Source: Acidimicrobiia bacterium (GTDB taxonomy: Bacteria > Actinomycetota > Acidimicrobiia > IMCC26256 > JAENVU01). From it: 38,433 nucleotides of DNA. The stretch lies in assembly GCA_025361725.1 (NCBI GenBank), contig JANYJV010000008.1:1-38433 (forward strand), written 5' to 3'. A program made the position numbers and the translations under genes. Each line of letters starts with the position of its first letter. Position 1 is the stretch's first letter. Below, piece by piece: positions 16,394-25,009 of the stretch. The notes under the pieces were generated by a model that did no database searches, was not told the DNA's origin, and saw only the letters and a program-made list of their open reading frames with translations.

Positions 16394-17926
16394 ATGAGCG
16401 CGCCCCGACCCCGCAACGTCTTGTACATCACGGTGGATCAATGGCGCGGTGAGTGTCTCGGCGCGGCCGGTCACCCAGTTGTGAAGACGCCGAACTTGGA
16501 CCGGCTCGCGTCCGAGGGTGTGCTCTTCCGGCGGCACTACGCGCAAGCCGCGCCGTGCGGGCCGTCGCGTGCTTCGCTGCACACCGGTCAGTACCTCATG
16601 AACCATCGGTCCGTCTTGAACGGCACGCCGTTGGACGCTCGGTTCACCAACGTCGCCCTCGAAGTACGCGCGGCGGGGTACGACCCGGTGCTCTTCGGTT
16701 ACACCGATGCATCGCCGGACCCGCGCCAGCTCGCGGCCGAGGACCCCCGCCTCCGCACCTACGAAGGTGTGCTGCCCGGATTTCGTGCGGTGGTCGACCT
16801 TCCGGAGCACGCGCGCCCGTGGGGCGCGTGGCTGCGTCAGCAGGGCTATGACGTCCCGGATGACGTCACCGAGATGTATCGCCCGATCTCGGACGCGCCG
16901 GGCGCGCCCGTGGCATTTCGCGCCGAGCACACCGAGGCCGCCTTTCTCACCGGCGAGTTCCTCGGGTATCTCGACGCGCTCGAGGCGGGAGCATCCTGGT
17001 TCGCGCACCTTGCGTTCATCCGTCCGCACCCGCCGTTCATGGCGCCAGACCCCTATGCCTCGATGTACGACCCCGACGTGATGCCGTCACCGATTCGCGC
17101 GGACACCTACGAGCACGAGGGCGAGGCGAACATCGTGTTGGCCGGCGCGCTCGCAGTTCCCGGGATCCGCTTCGGCGATGATCTGGCCGCGGTCCGACAG
17201 GCCCGGGCGACCTACTTCGGGATGATGAGCGAAGTCGACGCACAACTCGGCCGGTTGTTCGACGGCATCCGCGCACGCGGTGCGTGGGACGACACGCTCG
17301 TGGTCCTGACCTCTGATCACGGCGAACAACTCGGCGACCACTGGTTGACGGAGAAGCTCGGCTGGTTCGACCAGAGCTTTCACATCCCGCTCATCGTGCG
17401 CGATCCCGACGCGCCCGACGCGCACGGTGCAGTGATCGGTGATCGCTTCACCGAGAACGTGGACATCATGCCGACGATGCTCGACTGGCTCGGTCTCGAC
17501 ATTCCGTTGCAGTGCGACGGGATGTCGCTGCTTCCTTTCCTCCGCGGCGCACCGCCGATCGATTGGCGAGACGCGGCGTTCTGGGAATGGGACTTCCGCG
17601 ATCCGATCGGTGGCTTCGCGGAGTCCTTGCTCGGACTGTCGATGGACGAGTGCAGCCTCTCGTGCCTTCGCGACGAGCACGGCAAGTACGTCCACTTCTC
17701 CGGACTGCCACCCATCTTCTATGACTTGGATATCGACCCTCGAGAACTCGTGAACCGCGCCGCGGATCCCGCGTACGCGACCACGGTGCTCGGGTATGCC
17801 CAGCGGCTGTTGTCCCGAAGGATGGCGCATGCGGAACGCGGTTTGACCGGTCTGGTGGTGACCCCGCGAGGAGTTCTCGACGGCCGCCGATCGCCACGAC
17901 CGAAGGCGGCCGCGAGCGCGGATTGA
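16394..17926 (+). CDS. Sulfatase / phosphonate monoester hydrolase-like enzyme
   Basis: This alkaline-phosphatase-superfamily hydrolase has 510 residues. The N-terminal metal site (NVLYITVDQWRGE) is followed by C55-G-P-S-R, the C-x-P-x-R signature in which Cys is converted to formylglycine. CGPxR and the HPPFMAP loop are closer to phosphonate monoester hydrolases and broad-specificity arylsulfatases than to steroid sulfatases. The second metal motif is SDHGEQLGDH near residue 311, and the ending FYDLDIDPRELVN is typical. No signal peptide is present, so it is likely cytoplasmic. The formylglycine-generating enzyme is not in this window. The substrate is unknown. Confidence 0.87.
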   Translation: MSAPRPRNVLYITVDQWRGECLGAAGHPVVKTPNLDRLASEGVLFRRHYAQAAPCGPSRASLHTGQYLMNHRSVLNGTPLDARFTNVALEVRAAGYDPVLFGYTDASPDPRQLAAEDPRLRTYEGVLPGFRAVVDLPEHARPWGAWLRQQGYDVPDDVTEMYRPISDAPGAPVAFRAEHTEAAFLTGEFLGYLDALEAGASWFAHLAFIRPHPPFMAPDPYASMYDPDVMPSPIRADTYEHEGEANIVLAGALAVPGIRFGDDLAAVRQARATYFGMMSEVDAQLGRLFDGIRARGAWDDTLVVLTSDHGEQLGDHWLTEKLGWFDQSFHIPLIVRDPDAPDAHGAVIGDRFTENVDIMPTMLDWLGLDIPLQCDGMSLLPFLRGAPPIDWRDAAFWEWDFRDPIGGFAESLLGLSMDECSLSCLRDEHGKYVHFSGLPPIFYDLDIDPRELVNRAADPAYATTVLGYAQRLLSRRMAHAERGLTGLVVTPRGVLDGRRSPRPKAAASAD

Positions 17927-17953
17927 TCTTCACAATTCGCCGAAATCGGGTGC

Positions 17954-17971
17954 TTGTGAACGGTGTCACAA
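17954..17971. promoter_or_regulatory. CRP-type operator TTGTGA-N6-TCACAA
   Basis: This is a perfect 6-base palindrome with a six-base spacer, matching the CRP consensus TGTGA-N6-TCACA, in the 286-base gap before the transglycosylase gene. Mycobacterial CRP is known to control rpfA through such a site. An extra half site TTCACAA is at 17929-17935. The site is about 135 bases upstream of the best -10 box (TAGTTT, 18085), which is far for simple activation. Confidence 0.55.
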
Positions 17972-18039
17972 ACTTTTTCCGTGGCGCGCCCCAGGGTCGC
18001 CAGGGCAGGCTCTCGGAGGCATCGGTGGAGCGGAGTCGG

Positions 18040-18054
18040 TTCCAGTATCTGGAA
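18040..18054. promoter_or_regulatory. Inverted repeat TTCCAG-TAT-CTGGAA
   Basis: This perfect palindrome with a three-base spacer lies about 50 bases before the transcription start predicted from TAGTTT at 18085-18090. It is a second operator candidate for the transglycosylase pair. Confidence 0.4.
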
Positions 18055-18212
18055 GAAAACTGGTTCACGGTCACACCCCACCGGTAGTTTGACGGTCCCG
18101 AACGCCCACTCTTTCCGTTGTGCGGCTTTCGCCCCTTCCTCATCCGTCCTGGCGTCGACGCGCGCCCGGACGGCATGGCGTTGGGGGCTGGCGGAGTGAA
18201 AGGAGCACCTCC

Positions 18213-18815
18213 ATGAACGGTCGCGCCCTTGCGATCAGCTCGGGGCTTCTCGTCCTTGCGACGGGAACTGCCCTGGTCGGCTCGGCGTCTGCCGCAGCCG
18301 ACGACACGCCGGAGCGAGTCCGTCCGTCGGTCTCGCACGACCACCGATCGGTGGCTTCTCGCGCCGGTGCAGTTCCGGTCGGCCTCCCCTCGGTCGACCC
18401 GGCAATCAAGGCGCACCACGACACCGTCGTGATCGCGCGCTACACCGAAGCGGTCAACACGCAGCGCTGGCTCGACGCGGTTGCCGCGATCGAACGCGCG
18501 CAACAAGCCGAGGCATCGGCACGTGCGCGCGCGCCTCGGCCGGTCTCGCAACGATCCTCTGGCGGCGGCAACGTCCTCGAGTGCATCAAGCACCGCGAGA
18601 GTCGCGGCCAGTACGACGTCGTGAACACGAGTTCCGGTGCTGCCGGCGCGTACCAGTTCATGCCCGGCACGTGGAACAACAACGCACAATCCGCGGGTCG
18701 AACCGACCTCGTCGGGGTGAACCCCTCGAACGCCAGCGCGGCGGACCAAGACGCGATGGCGCAACACATGCTTGCGACCCAGGGTCTCGGACCGTGGGGT
18801 GGCGGCTGTGGTTGA
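18213..18815 (+). CDS. Secreted transglycosylase-like (Rpf-type) cell-wall enzyme
   Basis: This 200-residue exported protein has a Sec signal peptide (cleavage near SASA-AADD), a charged and Ala-rich linker (about 30-115), and a C-terminal transglycosylase-like domain of the Rpf/lysozyme fold. It reads VLECIKHRESRGQYDVVN, GAAGAYQFMPGTWN, with E129 as the likely catalytic acid and C124-C199 as the likely disulfide. Such enzymes cut peptidoglycan glycan strands and promote growth resumption. AAAGGAG lies eight bases before the ATG. Its end overlaps the next gene, which is of the same class, so the two are co-translated. A CRP-type site lies upstream. Confidence 0.85.
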   Translation: MNGRALAISSGLLVLATGTALVGSASAAADDTPERVRPSVSHDHRSVASRAGAVPVGLPSVDPAIKAHHDTVVIARYTEAVNTQRWLDAVAAIERAQQAEASARARAPRPVSQRSSGGGNVLECIKHRESRGQYDVVNTSSGAAGAYQFMPGTWNNNAQSAGRTDLVGVNPSNASAADQDAMAQHMLATQGLGPWGGGCG

Positions 18816-19356
18816 TCAGCAGACCGTGGTCATCTCACGACGTCATCAACCGAGTTGGCGAGCGGCGACTGCCGTCGTCACGAGTTTGTTCGTCGGCCTG
18901 TTCGCGTTCGGTGTTGCGTTCTCGGCTGAGCCGGTAGCCGGTGGCGCAATGACGCGTCGTGCGAAAGCGGTACTGACCGCCGCACGCGTTCCCATCGAAG
19001 CCGCGCTCGTGTCGCGTGCACGCGCCGAAGCTGAACAGCAGTTGTTCGTCGCGCTCGTCAAGCAACAGGAAGAGAAGGTCGCCGCGATCAACGCCGCGGT
19101 TGCGGAGTACTACCGCCCGAAGACCGGGGTGAACTGGGACGGCATTGCTTCGTGTGAGACCGGCGGGAACTGGCACATGCAGGGATCGTCGTTCTCCGGT
19201 GGTGTCGGTTTCTACAACGGCACCTGGAACGGTTTTGGCGGACGCCAGTTCGCGCCGAACGCCGGCATGGCGACTCGCGAACAGCAGATCGTGGTGGCCG
19301 AGCGCGTGTACGCGCAGTTTGGACTTTCCGGGTGGGGCTGTCGCGCTTACGGCTAG
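18808..19356 (+). CDS. Resuscitation-promoting-factor-like transglycosylase
   Basis: This protein has about 182 residues: a short basic N-terminus, one hydrophobic segment (about 19-40, uncleaved anchor or signal), a helical linker with coiled-coil character (about 62-100), then a classic Rpf domain. It reads NWDGIASCETGGNWHMQG, with catalytic E117, YNGTWNGFGG and AERVYAQFGLSGWGC; the two cysteines should pair. It hydrolyses peptidoglycan outside the cell. GTG at 18808 overlaps the previous stop by eight bases; GTG at 18826 is an alternative start. The domain is much closer to canonical Rpf than that of its upstream partner, so the pair are not recent duplicates. Confidence 0.85.
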   Translation: MVDQQTVVISRRHQPSWRAATAVVTSLFVGLFAFGVAFSAEPVAGGAMTRRAKAVLTAARVPIEAALVSRARAEAEQQLFVALVKQQEEKVAAINAAVAEYYRPKTGVNWDGIASCETGGNWHMQGSSFSGGVGFYNGTWNGFGGRQFAPNAGMATREQQIVVAERVYAQFGLSGWGCRAYG

Positions 19357-20977
19357 TTCGCGTACGTGGTACGTCGATGCCCGGCGCTACCGTCCCGGCA
19401 TCGATTCCGCACCTCCCGATCTGGCGTTCGGCGCCTTCAGCGACACCCCGCCCTGGATCGTCGATCCTGACGATCTGACCTGGCGGCGGGGGCTCGATGG
19501 CGTGCGCCTCCGTACCCGCGCCGGCCTCGGTCGGCTGACGACACCCCCTCGGGTGCCGCCGCTCCGGCGGGGCGCACGGGTGATCTCCTCGGTCGGGTGG
19601 GCCCTCGCGGTCTGGTACGTGCGCGAGCGGGGGACCGAGCACTCGCGTGCCGGTATCTCGGCCCGGTTGCGCCGGAGCTTCGAGCGCCTCGGCTCCACCT
19701 ATATCAAGCTCGGCCAGATCGTCTCCGGCGGCGACGGTCTCTTCCCGGAGGAGCTCGTCGGCGAGTTCAAGAAACTCCGGGACCGGGTGCCGGCGGAGCC
19801 GTTCTCCGCAGTGCGAGAGATTGTGGAAACTGAGCTCGGTCGGCCGCTCGATGAAGTGTTCAGCGAGTTCGCGACTGAGCCCCTGGCCGCGGCATCAATC
19901 GCGCAGGTGCACGCAGCGACGCTCGTGACCGGCGAACCGGTCGTGGTCAAGGTGCAGCGGCCGTCGGTCGCACGGCGGGTGCACGACGATCTGCGCGCAC
20001 TCGCCTGGCTGGGTCCGCGCATGGTCGGTCGCATCCCTGTCGCCGCGCTGGCGAATCCACCGGCGCTCGTCGAACTCTTCGCCGAGACGATCGTCGAAGA
20101 ACTGGACTTCCGCCTCGAGGCGGAGAACATGCTCGACGTCGCGAGCGCGCTGTCGAAGATCGGCATTCGCGAGACGATCGTGCCGCGCCCGCACCCGCGG
20201 TTGGTGACCCGCCGCGTGCTCGTGATGGAACGGCTGTCGGGTTTTGGTTTCGACGATGCCGAGGGCATGCACGCGGCGGGGATCGATACCAACAAGTTGT
20301 TGCGGTCGGCGTTGATCTCGTTCCTCGAGGGCGCACTGGTCTACGGGGTGTTCCACGGCGACCTTCACGGCGGTAACGCGTTCGTGATGCCAGACGGTCG
20401 CACCGCCCTGTTGGACTTCGGGATCACCGGACGGCTCGACGAACGCAAACGGCTCGCGTTTCTTCGCCTGTTGGTGTTGGGCAGCGCCGGCGACGTGCGC
20501 GGTCAACTCGCGGCGCTCAGGGATCTCGGCGCGTTTCCGCCGGACACTGATCTCGATGCCGTGGTCCACGACCTCGGCCTGGACCAACCGGTGAAGGACC
20601 CCACGCTGATGAGCGCCGACGAACTCGTCGGCGAGTTGCGTGAGCTCACCAAGAAGTTGCTCGAGTACGGCGCGCGCGCACCGAAAGAGCTCATGCTCTT
20701 CGTGAAGAACATGATGTTCCTGGACGGTGCCACCGCCACCCTGGCGCCGGACCTGGACATCCTCGGCGAGATCGCGCACGTCTACCTGTACTTCCAGGCC
20801 CAGTACGGCGACCAGATCGCCCAGGATCTGGGGCTCGAGGCCACGCCGGACCTCGACCTCGTCTCGGTCAAAGCGAGCATGGGCGTGGGTGAAGACTGGG
20901 GCGACTCACTCACCTACGCCGAAGTCCGCCAGCGCCGCGAACTCATCCGCAAACGCATGCAAAACCGCCGCCGGTAG
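19319..20977 (+). CDS. ABC1/UbiB (AarF) family kinase-like protein
   Basis: This is an atypical kinase of about 552 residues. The family signatures appear in order: K-x-G-Q (YIKLGQIVSGG), the Ala-rich loop AAASIAQVH that replaces the P-loop, the ExD-type EELDFRLEAEN, catalytic HGDLHGGN and the metal-binding LLDFGI. Members act as ATPases that support quinone or lipid metabolism at the membrane. A tail with weak hydrophobicity follows, but no clear TM helix is seen. The start is uncertain: TTG at 19319 overlaps the Rpf gene by 38 bases, while GTG at about 19499-19503 would drop an N-terminus that still reads as coding (PWIVDPDDLTWRRG). Confidence 0.85.
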   Translation: MDFPGGAVALTASSRTWYVDARRYRPGIDSAPPDLAFGAFSDTPPWIVDPDDLTWRRGLDGVRLRTRAGLGRLTTPPRVPPLRRGARVISSVGWALAVWYVRERGTEHSRAGISARLRRSFERLGSTYIKLGQIVSGGDGLFPEELVGEFKKLRDRVPAEPFSAVREIVETELGRPLDEVFSEFATEPLAAASIAQVHAATLVTGEPVVVKVQRPSVARRVHDDLRALAWLGPRMVGRIPVAALANPPALVELFAETIVEELDFRLEAENMLDVASALSKIGIRETIVPRPHPRLVTRRVLVMERLSGFGFDDAEGMHAAGIDTNKLLRSALISFLEGALVYGVFHGDLHGGNAFVMPDGRTALLDFGITGRLDERKRLAFLRLLVLGSAGDVRGQLAALRDLGAFPPDTDLDAVVHDLGLDQPVKDPTLMSADELVGELRELTKKLLEYGARAPKELMLFVKNMMFLDGATATLAPDLDILGEIAHVYLYFQAQYGDQIAQDLGLEATPDLDLVSVKASMGVGEDWGDSLTYAEVRQRRELIRKRMQNRRR

Positions 20978-21139
20978 ACCCGAACCGACGGCTCGTAGCT
21001 GGCACGTACCTCGGCGCTGAGAACTCCCGAGCCGCAGAGCAGCGGAGGCGAGCAGCCGCGGCGCGAGCTTCACTGTTGCGCGACACTCCCGACCGCGAGC
21101 TATGCGGCCAGGTCGGCTGCGAGTGGAGAGGCCGAAATT

Positions 21140-21979
21140 ATGCCGGAACTCCCCGAGATGCAGGCGTTGGCCGAGCGGTTGGAGGAGTCGTTCGTCGGCG
21201 CCGCGTTGGTGAAGATCGACGCCCTCGGCTTCTCGTCACTCAAGACGGTGACACCGCCGCCGGAGGCGCTGATCGGCTCGCACCTCACTGCCGTGACCCG
21301 CCGTGCGAAGTATCTCCGCTTCGTGACCGATGGTCCGGTGGCATTGATGCTGCATCTCTCCCAAGCCGGGCGGCTGGACATCGAGATTCCGCCGAAGCGC
21401 ACCAAGGCCAAGGGTGCCGCGGTCCGGTTCCACTTCGACGACGACCGCGCGATCTTCGTGCGCGAGTACGGCCATGAACGCAAGGTCGCGTGGTGGGTCC
21501 TCGATGCGGACGACGTCGGGCCGGTTGCCGGGCTCGGCCCGGAGCCCGACTCGGACGAGTTCGAGACGCTCATCCTGACGAGTGGCGACAAGCGCCGGAT
21601 CCACACCCTGCTGCGGGATCAACGCACCGTCGCGGGCATCGGCCGCGGGTACGTGAACGACGCGCTCCACCGCGCGCACATCTCGCCGTACACCACCATG
21701 GCCAAACTCGATCCGGATGCCCGCCGTCGTCTGGTCGACGCCGTGCGCCTGACGATGGACGAGGCGCTCGCCTCGGAACGACAACGTCGGGGTGGGCTCT
21801 CGGAGGCGAAGCTGGGGGAGCGGTTCCGCGTGCACAACCGTCACGGCCTGCCGTGTCCCGAGTGCGAGACGCCGATGCGCCGCGTCTCGTTCGAGAGCCA
21901 CGAGATCACGTACTGCCCAACCTGTCAGACCGGCGGCAAGGTCCTCGCCGACCGGCGCATGTCGAGGCTCGTGAAGTGA
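21140..21979 (+). CDS. Fpg/Nei family DNA glycosylase
   Basis: This base-excision-repair glycosylase/AP lyase has 279 residues. The mature N-terminus after Met removal is P2-E3 (PELPEMQ), the catalytic proline and glutamate. K57 in the RRAKYLRF strand and the helix-two-turn-helix region (about 150-225) are present. The C-terminal zinc finger uses C239, C242, C259 and C262, with a C-terminal tail beyond the usual end (GGKVLADRRMSRLVK). All catalytic residues are kept, so it should remove oxidised bases. A GGAGAGG ribosome site precedes the ATG. The 162-base gap before it holds a GAGGCGAGC-type repeat that is also seen near 38161. Confidence 0.9.
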   Translation: MPELPEMQALAERLEESFVGAALVKIDALGFSSLKTVTPPPEALIGSHLTAVTRRAKYLRFVTDGPVALMLHLSQAGRLDIEIPPKRTKAKGAAVRFHFDDDRAIFVREYGHERKVAWWVLDADDVGPVAGLGPEPDSDEFETLILTSGDKRRIHTLLRDQRTVAGIGRGYVNDALHRAHISPYTTMAKLDPDARRRLVDAVRLTMDEALASERQRRGGLSEAKLGERFRVHNRHGLPCPECETPMRRVSFESHEITYCPTCQTGGKVLADRRMSRLVK

Positions 21980-22075
21980 CCACGTCGGTCGCCGGGCCTT
22001 GACCGTTTGTCGTTTGCGCCCGGTGACAGACGTTCGGGGCGACAAGCGCGAACGATGCGGTGGACGTCCATCTCG

Positions 22076-22081
22076 TAGAGT
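22076..22081 (+). promoter_or_regulatory. Leaderless -10 box of lgt
   Basis: TAGAGT is six bases before the GTG at 22088, with no ribosome site. A weak inverted repeat TTGTCG/CGACAA lies further upstream (about 22009-22045). Confidence 0.5.
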
Positions 22082-22087
22082 CCCGAC

Positions 22088-22963
22088 GTGAGCGTGAACC
22101 TTCTGGCGTCCATCCCCAGCCCGGGTGACGGGGTGATCCACCTCGGGCCGGTGCCACTCCACATGTACGGGCTGATGATCGCCCTGGGGGTGGTCGTCGC
22201 CGCCAAGGTGGGCCGAACCCGGTACGTCAAGCGTGGTGGCGACGGTGATGCGTTCGATTCGATCGTGTTCTGGGCGGTCATCGGCGGCGTGATCGGCGCC
22301 CGGATCTACCACGTCGTCACGGACTACCAACTCTTCCGTCACCACCCTGAGAACATGGTCAAGATCTGGCAGGGCGGCCTCGGGATCTGGGGCGGTGTCC
22401 TCGGCGGCGCCGTGGCCGTGCTCATCGTCGCCCGTCGCCACAAGGCTGCGTTCGGACCGATCGCGGATTCCATCGTCCCCGGCCTCGCGTTCGCCCAGGG
22501 CATCGGCCGATGGGGCAACTGGTTCAATCAAGAGCTCTTCGGCGAACCGTCGAAGCTGCCGTGGGCGGTCGAGATCGATCGCGCCCACCGCCCGTCCAAC
22601 TACCTCAACGACACCACGTTCCAACCCACGTTCCTGTACGAATCGATGTGGTGCATCGCCCTCGGGTTCGCGTTGATCGCGCTGGACCGCAAGTTCAAGT
22701 TCGCACGGGGCCAGCTCTTCGCGCTCTACGCCGCGGGCTACACGTTCTTCCGGTTCTTCATGGAGGAGATGCGTGTGGATCCTGCGCACACCATCGGCCC
22801 GCTTCGGATCAACGCGTGGGTGAGCATCGTGGTGTTCGTCGTTTCGGTCGCGTTGTTCGTGTTCCTCGGCCGACGCGCTCGCGGTCGTGCGGAACCGGCG
22901 GGGGTCGGCCTCGCGTCAGCGACGGAGCCGGACCTCGACGACGGTGCCACCGTCGAGGTCTGA
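22088..22963 (+). CDS. lgt: Prolipoprotein diacylglyceryl transferase
   Basis: Lgt attaches diacylglycerol from phosphatidylglycerol to the lipobox cysteine of prolipoproteins at the inner membrane. This 291-residue protein has about seven TM helices, the HMYG motif (H25), R72 in GARIYHV, the family signature GRWGNWFNQELFGEP (140-154), and Y/F-rich C-terminal helices (YTFFRFFMEEMR). Length and motifs are standard. It would serve lipoproteins such as the binding protein at 12916-14211. Its last 48 bases overlap the end of the opposite-strand histidine kinase. The acidic tail is not conserved in the family. Confidence 0.93.
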   Translation: MSVNLLASIPSPGDGVIHLGPVPLHMYGLMIALGVVVAAKVGRTRYVKRGGDGDAFDSIVFWAVIGGVIGARIYHVVTDYQLFRHHPENMVKIWQGGLGIWGGVLGGAVAVLIVARRHKAAFGPIADSIVPGLAFAQGIGRWGNWFNQELFGEPSKLPWAVEIDRAHRPSNYLNDTTFQPTFLYESMWCIALGFALIALDRKFKFARGQLFALYAAGYTFFRFFMEEMRVDPAHTIGPLRINAWVSIVVFVVSVALFVFLGRRARGRAEPAGVGLASATEPDLDDGATVEV

Positions 22964-24325
22964 GCGCAGAGTCACCGAACCCCCATGCGCCTCGACGGCG
23001 TCGTGCGCGATCGCGAGTCCGAGTCCTGATCCCCCGTGCTCGCGTGTCCGGGCAGGGTCGGCGCGTACGAAGCGTTCGAAGGCTCGGGTCGCAGTCTCGG
23101 CGTCCATTCCCGGTCCGGCGTCGGCGATCGTGACGGTCACGGTCTCTTCGTCGGTGGCGATTGTGACGGTCACGGACGACGTCGAAGGAGTGTGCACGAG
23201 CGCGTTGCCGATGACGTTGGCGAACACCTGACGCAGCAGATGTTCATCACCCGACACGACAGGATCTCCAGCGCCCGTCGTCTCGATCGTGGTGGTGCGG
23301 CCAGGTTGGATCGCGTGCGCGTCGGCGAGTGCATCGCTCGCCAGCGCGAGCAGATCGACAGGCGCGGACTGGAGGGGGCGGTGTTGATCGAAGCGCGCGA
23401 GCGTAAGGAGATCGTCGATGAGTGTGGCCATCCGCACCGATTCCTGACCGGTCCGGCGCATCGCGTCGTCGAGCGCCGCAGTTTCGCCGAGCGCGCCAGC
23501 CGCATAGAGCTCCGAGTAGCCCCGGATCGTCTGCACCGGGGTCCGCAGTTCGTGGCTGGCGTCGCCGACGAACCTTCGGAGCCGAGCGTCGGTGGCCGCG
23601 CGCGCGGAAAAGGATTCTTCGATCCGACCCAGCATGTTGTTGATGGACCGGCTCAGGTCGCCGGCCTCGGTCCCGACCGGTGCGTCCGGTACTCGCCGGC
23701 CGAGGTCGTCTTCACCGACGGTGACGGCCGCAGAGGCCATGCGCTTCAACGGTCGCACCCCGAGCCGCAAGACCCACCACGTCACCAACGCCAAGACCGC
23801 GAGCGCCAGCCCGGCAACGCCCCACGCGATCGACTGGATCTCGCTCGTCGACGCGTCGACCGCCGAGAGCGGAGCCGCAAGGAGGAAGATGTCGCCGGTG
23901 GTCGGTTCGGCGCGCGCCAGGACGCGGTACCGGAGATCGGTAGTGCGGGCAGCCACTGTGTACGGCTTGGGAGGAATGGCCCGTGCGCTCTGTCGCGCCC
24001 GGGCCACGTCGATGACCGGGGCCGGCAGAGATCGACGCGAAATGTTCGGCCGGCTGCGTGCGACGACTGTGCCGGACTGGTTGATCTGGGCCAAGTAGAA
24101 CTCGTTGAAACCGCGCGGTCGTTGGCTGTCGTCGAATCGCGGGTCGGGCGCCTGGCCTGCCGGTGGCGCGAACCCTCGCCCAAAGAAGGCGGGGACGCCC
24201 GTGAGTCGATCGTCGATCTGGTCCATGAGGCGTTGCTCGGCGAGACGCGTCGTGAGCACTGCGCCACCGAGCACGACGGTCGCGATGACGCTCATGGCGA
24301 GTAGCACTCGGGTGCGAAGGGACAT
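22916..24325 (-). CDS. Membrane sensor histidine kinase
   Basis: This HisKA-type kinase has 469 residues. TM1 is at 7-27, an extracytoplasmic sensor at about 28-164, TM2 at 165-187, HAMP at 188-240, and HisKA at 240-310 with phospho-acceptor H258 (ASHELRTPVQ). The HATPase domain (about 355-469) shows the N box (NVIGNALVH), G1 (DAGPGM) and G2 (GGSGLGLAI). It starts three bases after the response regulator stop, so the two are an operon and surely partners. The signal is unknown. The two upstream sugar-transfer genes on the same strand suggest an envelope cue. Its 3' end overlaps lgt convergently. Confidence 0.92.
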   Translation of the reverse strand: MSLRTRVLLAMSVIATVVLGGAVLTTRLAEQRLMDQIDDRLTGVPAFFGRGFAPPAGQAPDPRFDDSQRPRGFNEFYLAQINQSGTVVARSRPNISRRSLPAPVIDVARARQSARAIPPKPYTVAARTTDLRYRVLARAEPTTGDIFLLAAPLSAVDASTSEIQSIAWGVAGLALAVLALVTWWVLRLGVRPLKRMASAAVTVGEDDLGRRVPDAPVGTEAGDLSRSINNMLGRIEESFSARAATDARLRRFVGDASHELRTPVQTIRGYSELYAAGALGETAALDDAMRRTGQESVRMATLIDDLLTLARFDQHRPLQSAPVDLLALASDALADAHAIQPGRTTTIETTGAGDPVVSGDEHLLRQVFANVIGNALVHTPSTSSVTVTIATDEETVTVTIADAGPGMDAETATRAFERFVRADPARTREHGGSGLGLAIAHDAVEAHGGSVTLRSDLDGGTVVEVRLRR

Positions 24326-24328
24326 CGA

Positions 24329-25009
24329 TCAACCCACTCGGAGGGTGTAGCCGATGCCGCGTACGGTCTGGATCAGCTTTGGACCACCGATCTCGACCTT
24401 CTTGCGGAGGTACGCGATGTACGTCTCGACGATCCGAGTGTCTCCCCCGAAGTCGTACTGCCACACGTGATCGAGGATCTGCGCACGGGACAGCACCCGG
24501 CCTTGGTTGGCCAAGAGAAAGCGCAGCAGGTTGAACTCCGTGGGGGAGAGGGAGACCTCCCGACCGGCGCGCATCACACGGTGCGCGTCGTCGTCGAGTT
24601 CGAGGTCTTCACATCGCAGGACTGCGTCGGATTGGGTGAGGCCGGACCGTCGCAACACTGCCTCGACGCGCGCGACGAGTTCCTCCAAGCTGAATGGCTT
24701 CACGAGGTAGTCATCGCCCCCAGTGGTGAGGCCGCGGACCTTGTCGCTCGTCTCGTCGCGAGCGGTCAGGAAGATGATCGGCACCTTCACGTACTCGGCG
24801 CGCAATCGCCGGCATACCTCGAAGCCGTCGAGGTCAGGCATCATCACGTCGAGCAGGATCAGATCGGGGAGTACCTCCTTGGTCATCGTGATCGCGTCCC
24901 GCCCGTTGCTCGCAGTGACGACGTCAAAACCCGAGTGTGACAAGGCGGCGGCCAACATCGACCGCAGATTCTCCTCGTCGTCGACGAGCAACAACCGCTC
25001 CCCACCCAT
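24329..25009 (-). CDS. OmpR/PhoB-type response regulator
   Basis: This 226-residue regulator has a receiver domain (1-120) with the acidic pair D10-D11, phospho-acceptor D54 (ILLDVMMPD), T82 and K104 (LVKPF), joined to a winged-helix DNA-binding domain (about 130-226). That domain has the recognition helix region GGDTRIVETYIAYLRKKV and ends in VRGIGYTLR. It is the partner of the kinase three bases downstream. The start at 25009 is set by the receiver fold (GERLLLVDDE) and an AGAGGAC site. A longer open frame reaches back over the 101-base gap, but it does not read as protein. Confidence 0.93.
   Translation of the reverse strand: MGGERLLLVDDEENLRSMLAAALSHSGFDVVTASNGRDAITMTKEVLPDLILLDVMMPDLDGFEVCRRLRAEYVKVPIIFLTARDETSDKVRGLTTGGDDYLVKPFSLEELVARVEAVLRRSGLTQSDAVLRCEDLELDDDAHRVMRAGREVSLSPTEFNLLRFLLANQGRVLSRAQILDHVWQYDFGGDTRIVETYIAYLRKKVEIGGPKLIQTVRGIGYTLRVG

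Noticed and set aside
17990..18035. Similarity to the 3' end of ydaO (c-di-AMP) riboswitches before the Rpf gene
   Set aside because: GGCAG..CTCGGAGGC.TCGGTGGAG recalls the ydaO ending and rpf genes do carry this switch in Streptomyces, but the 5' conserved half is absent and the best -10 box lies downstream of it.
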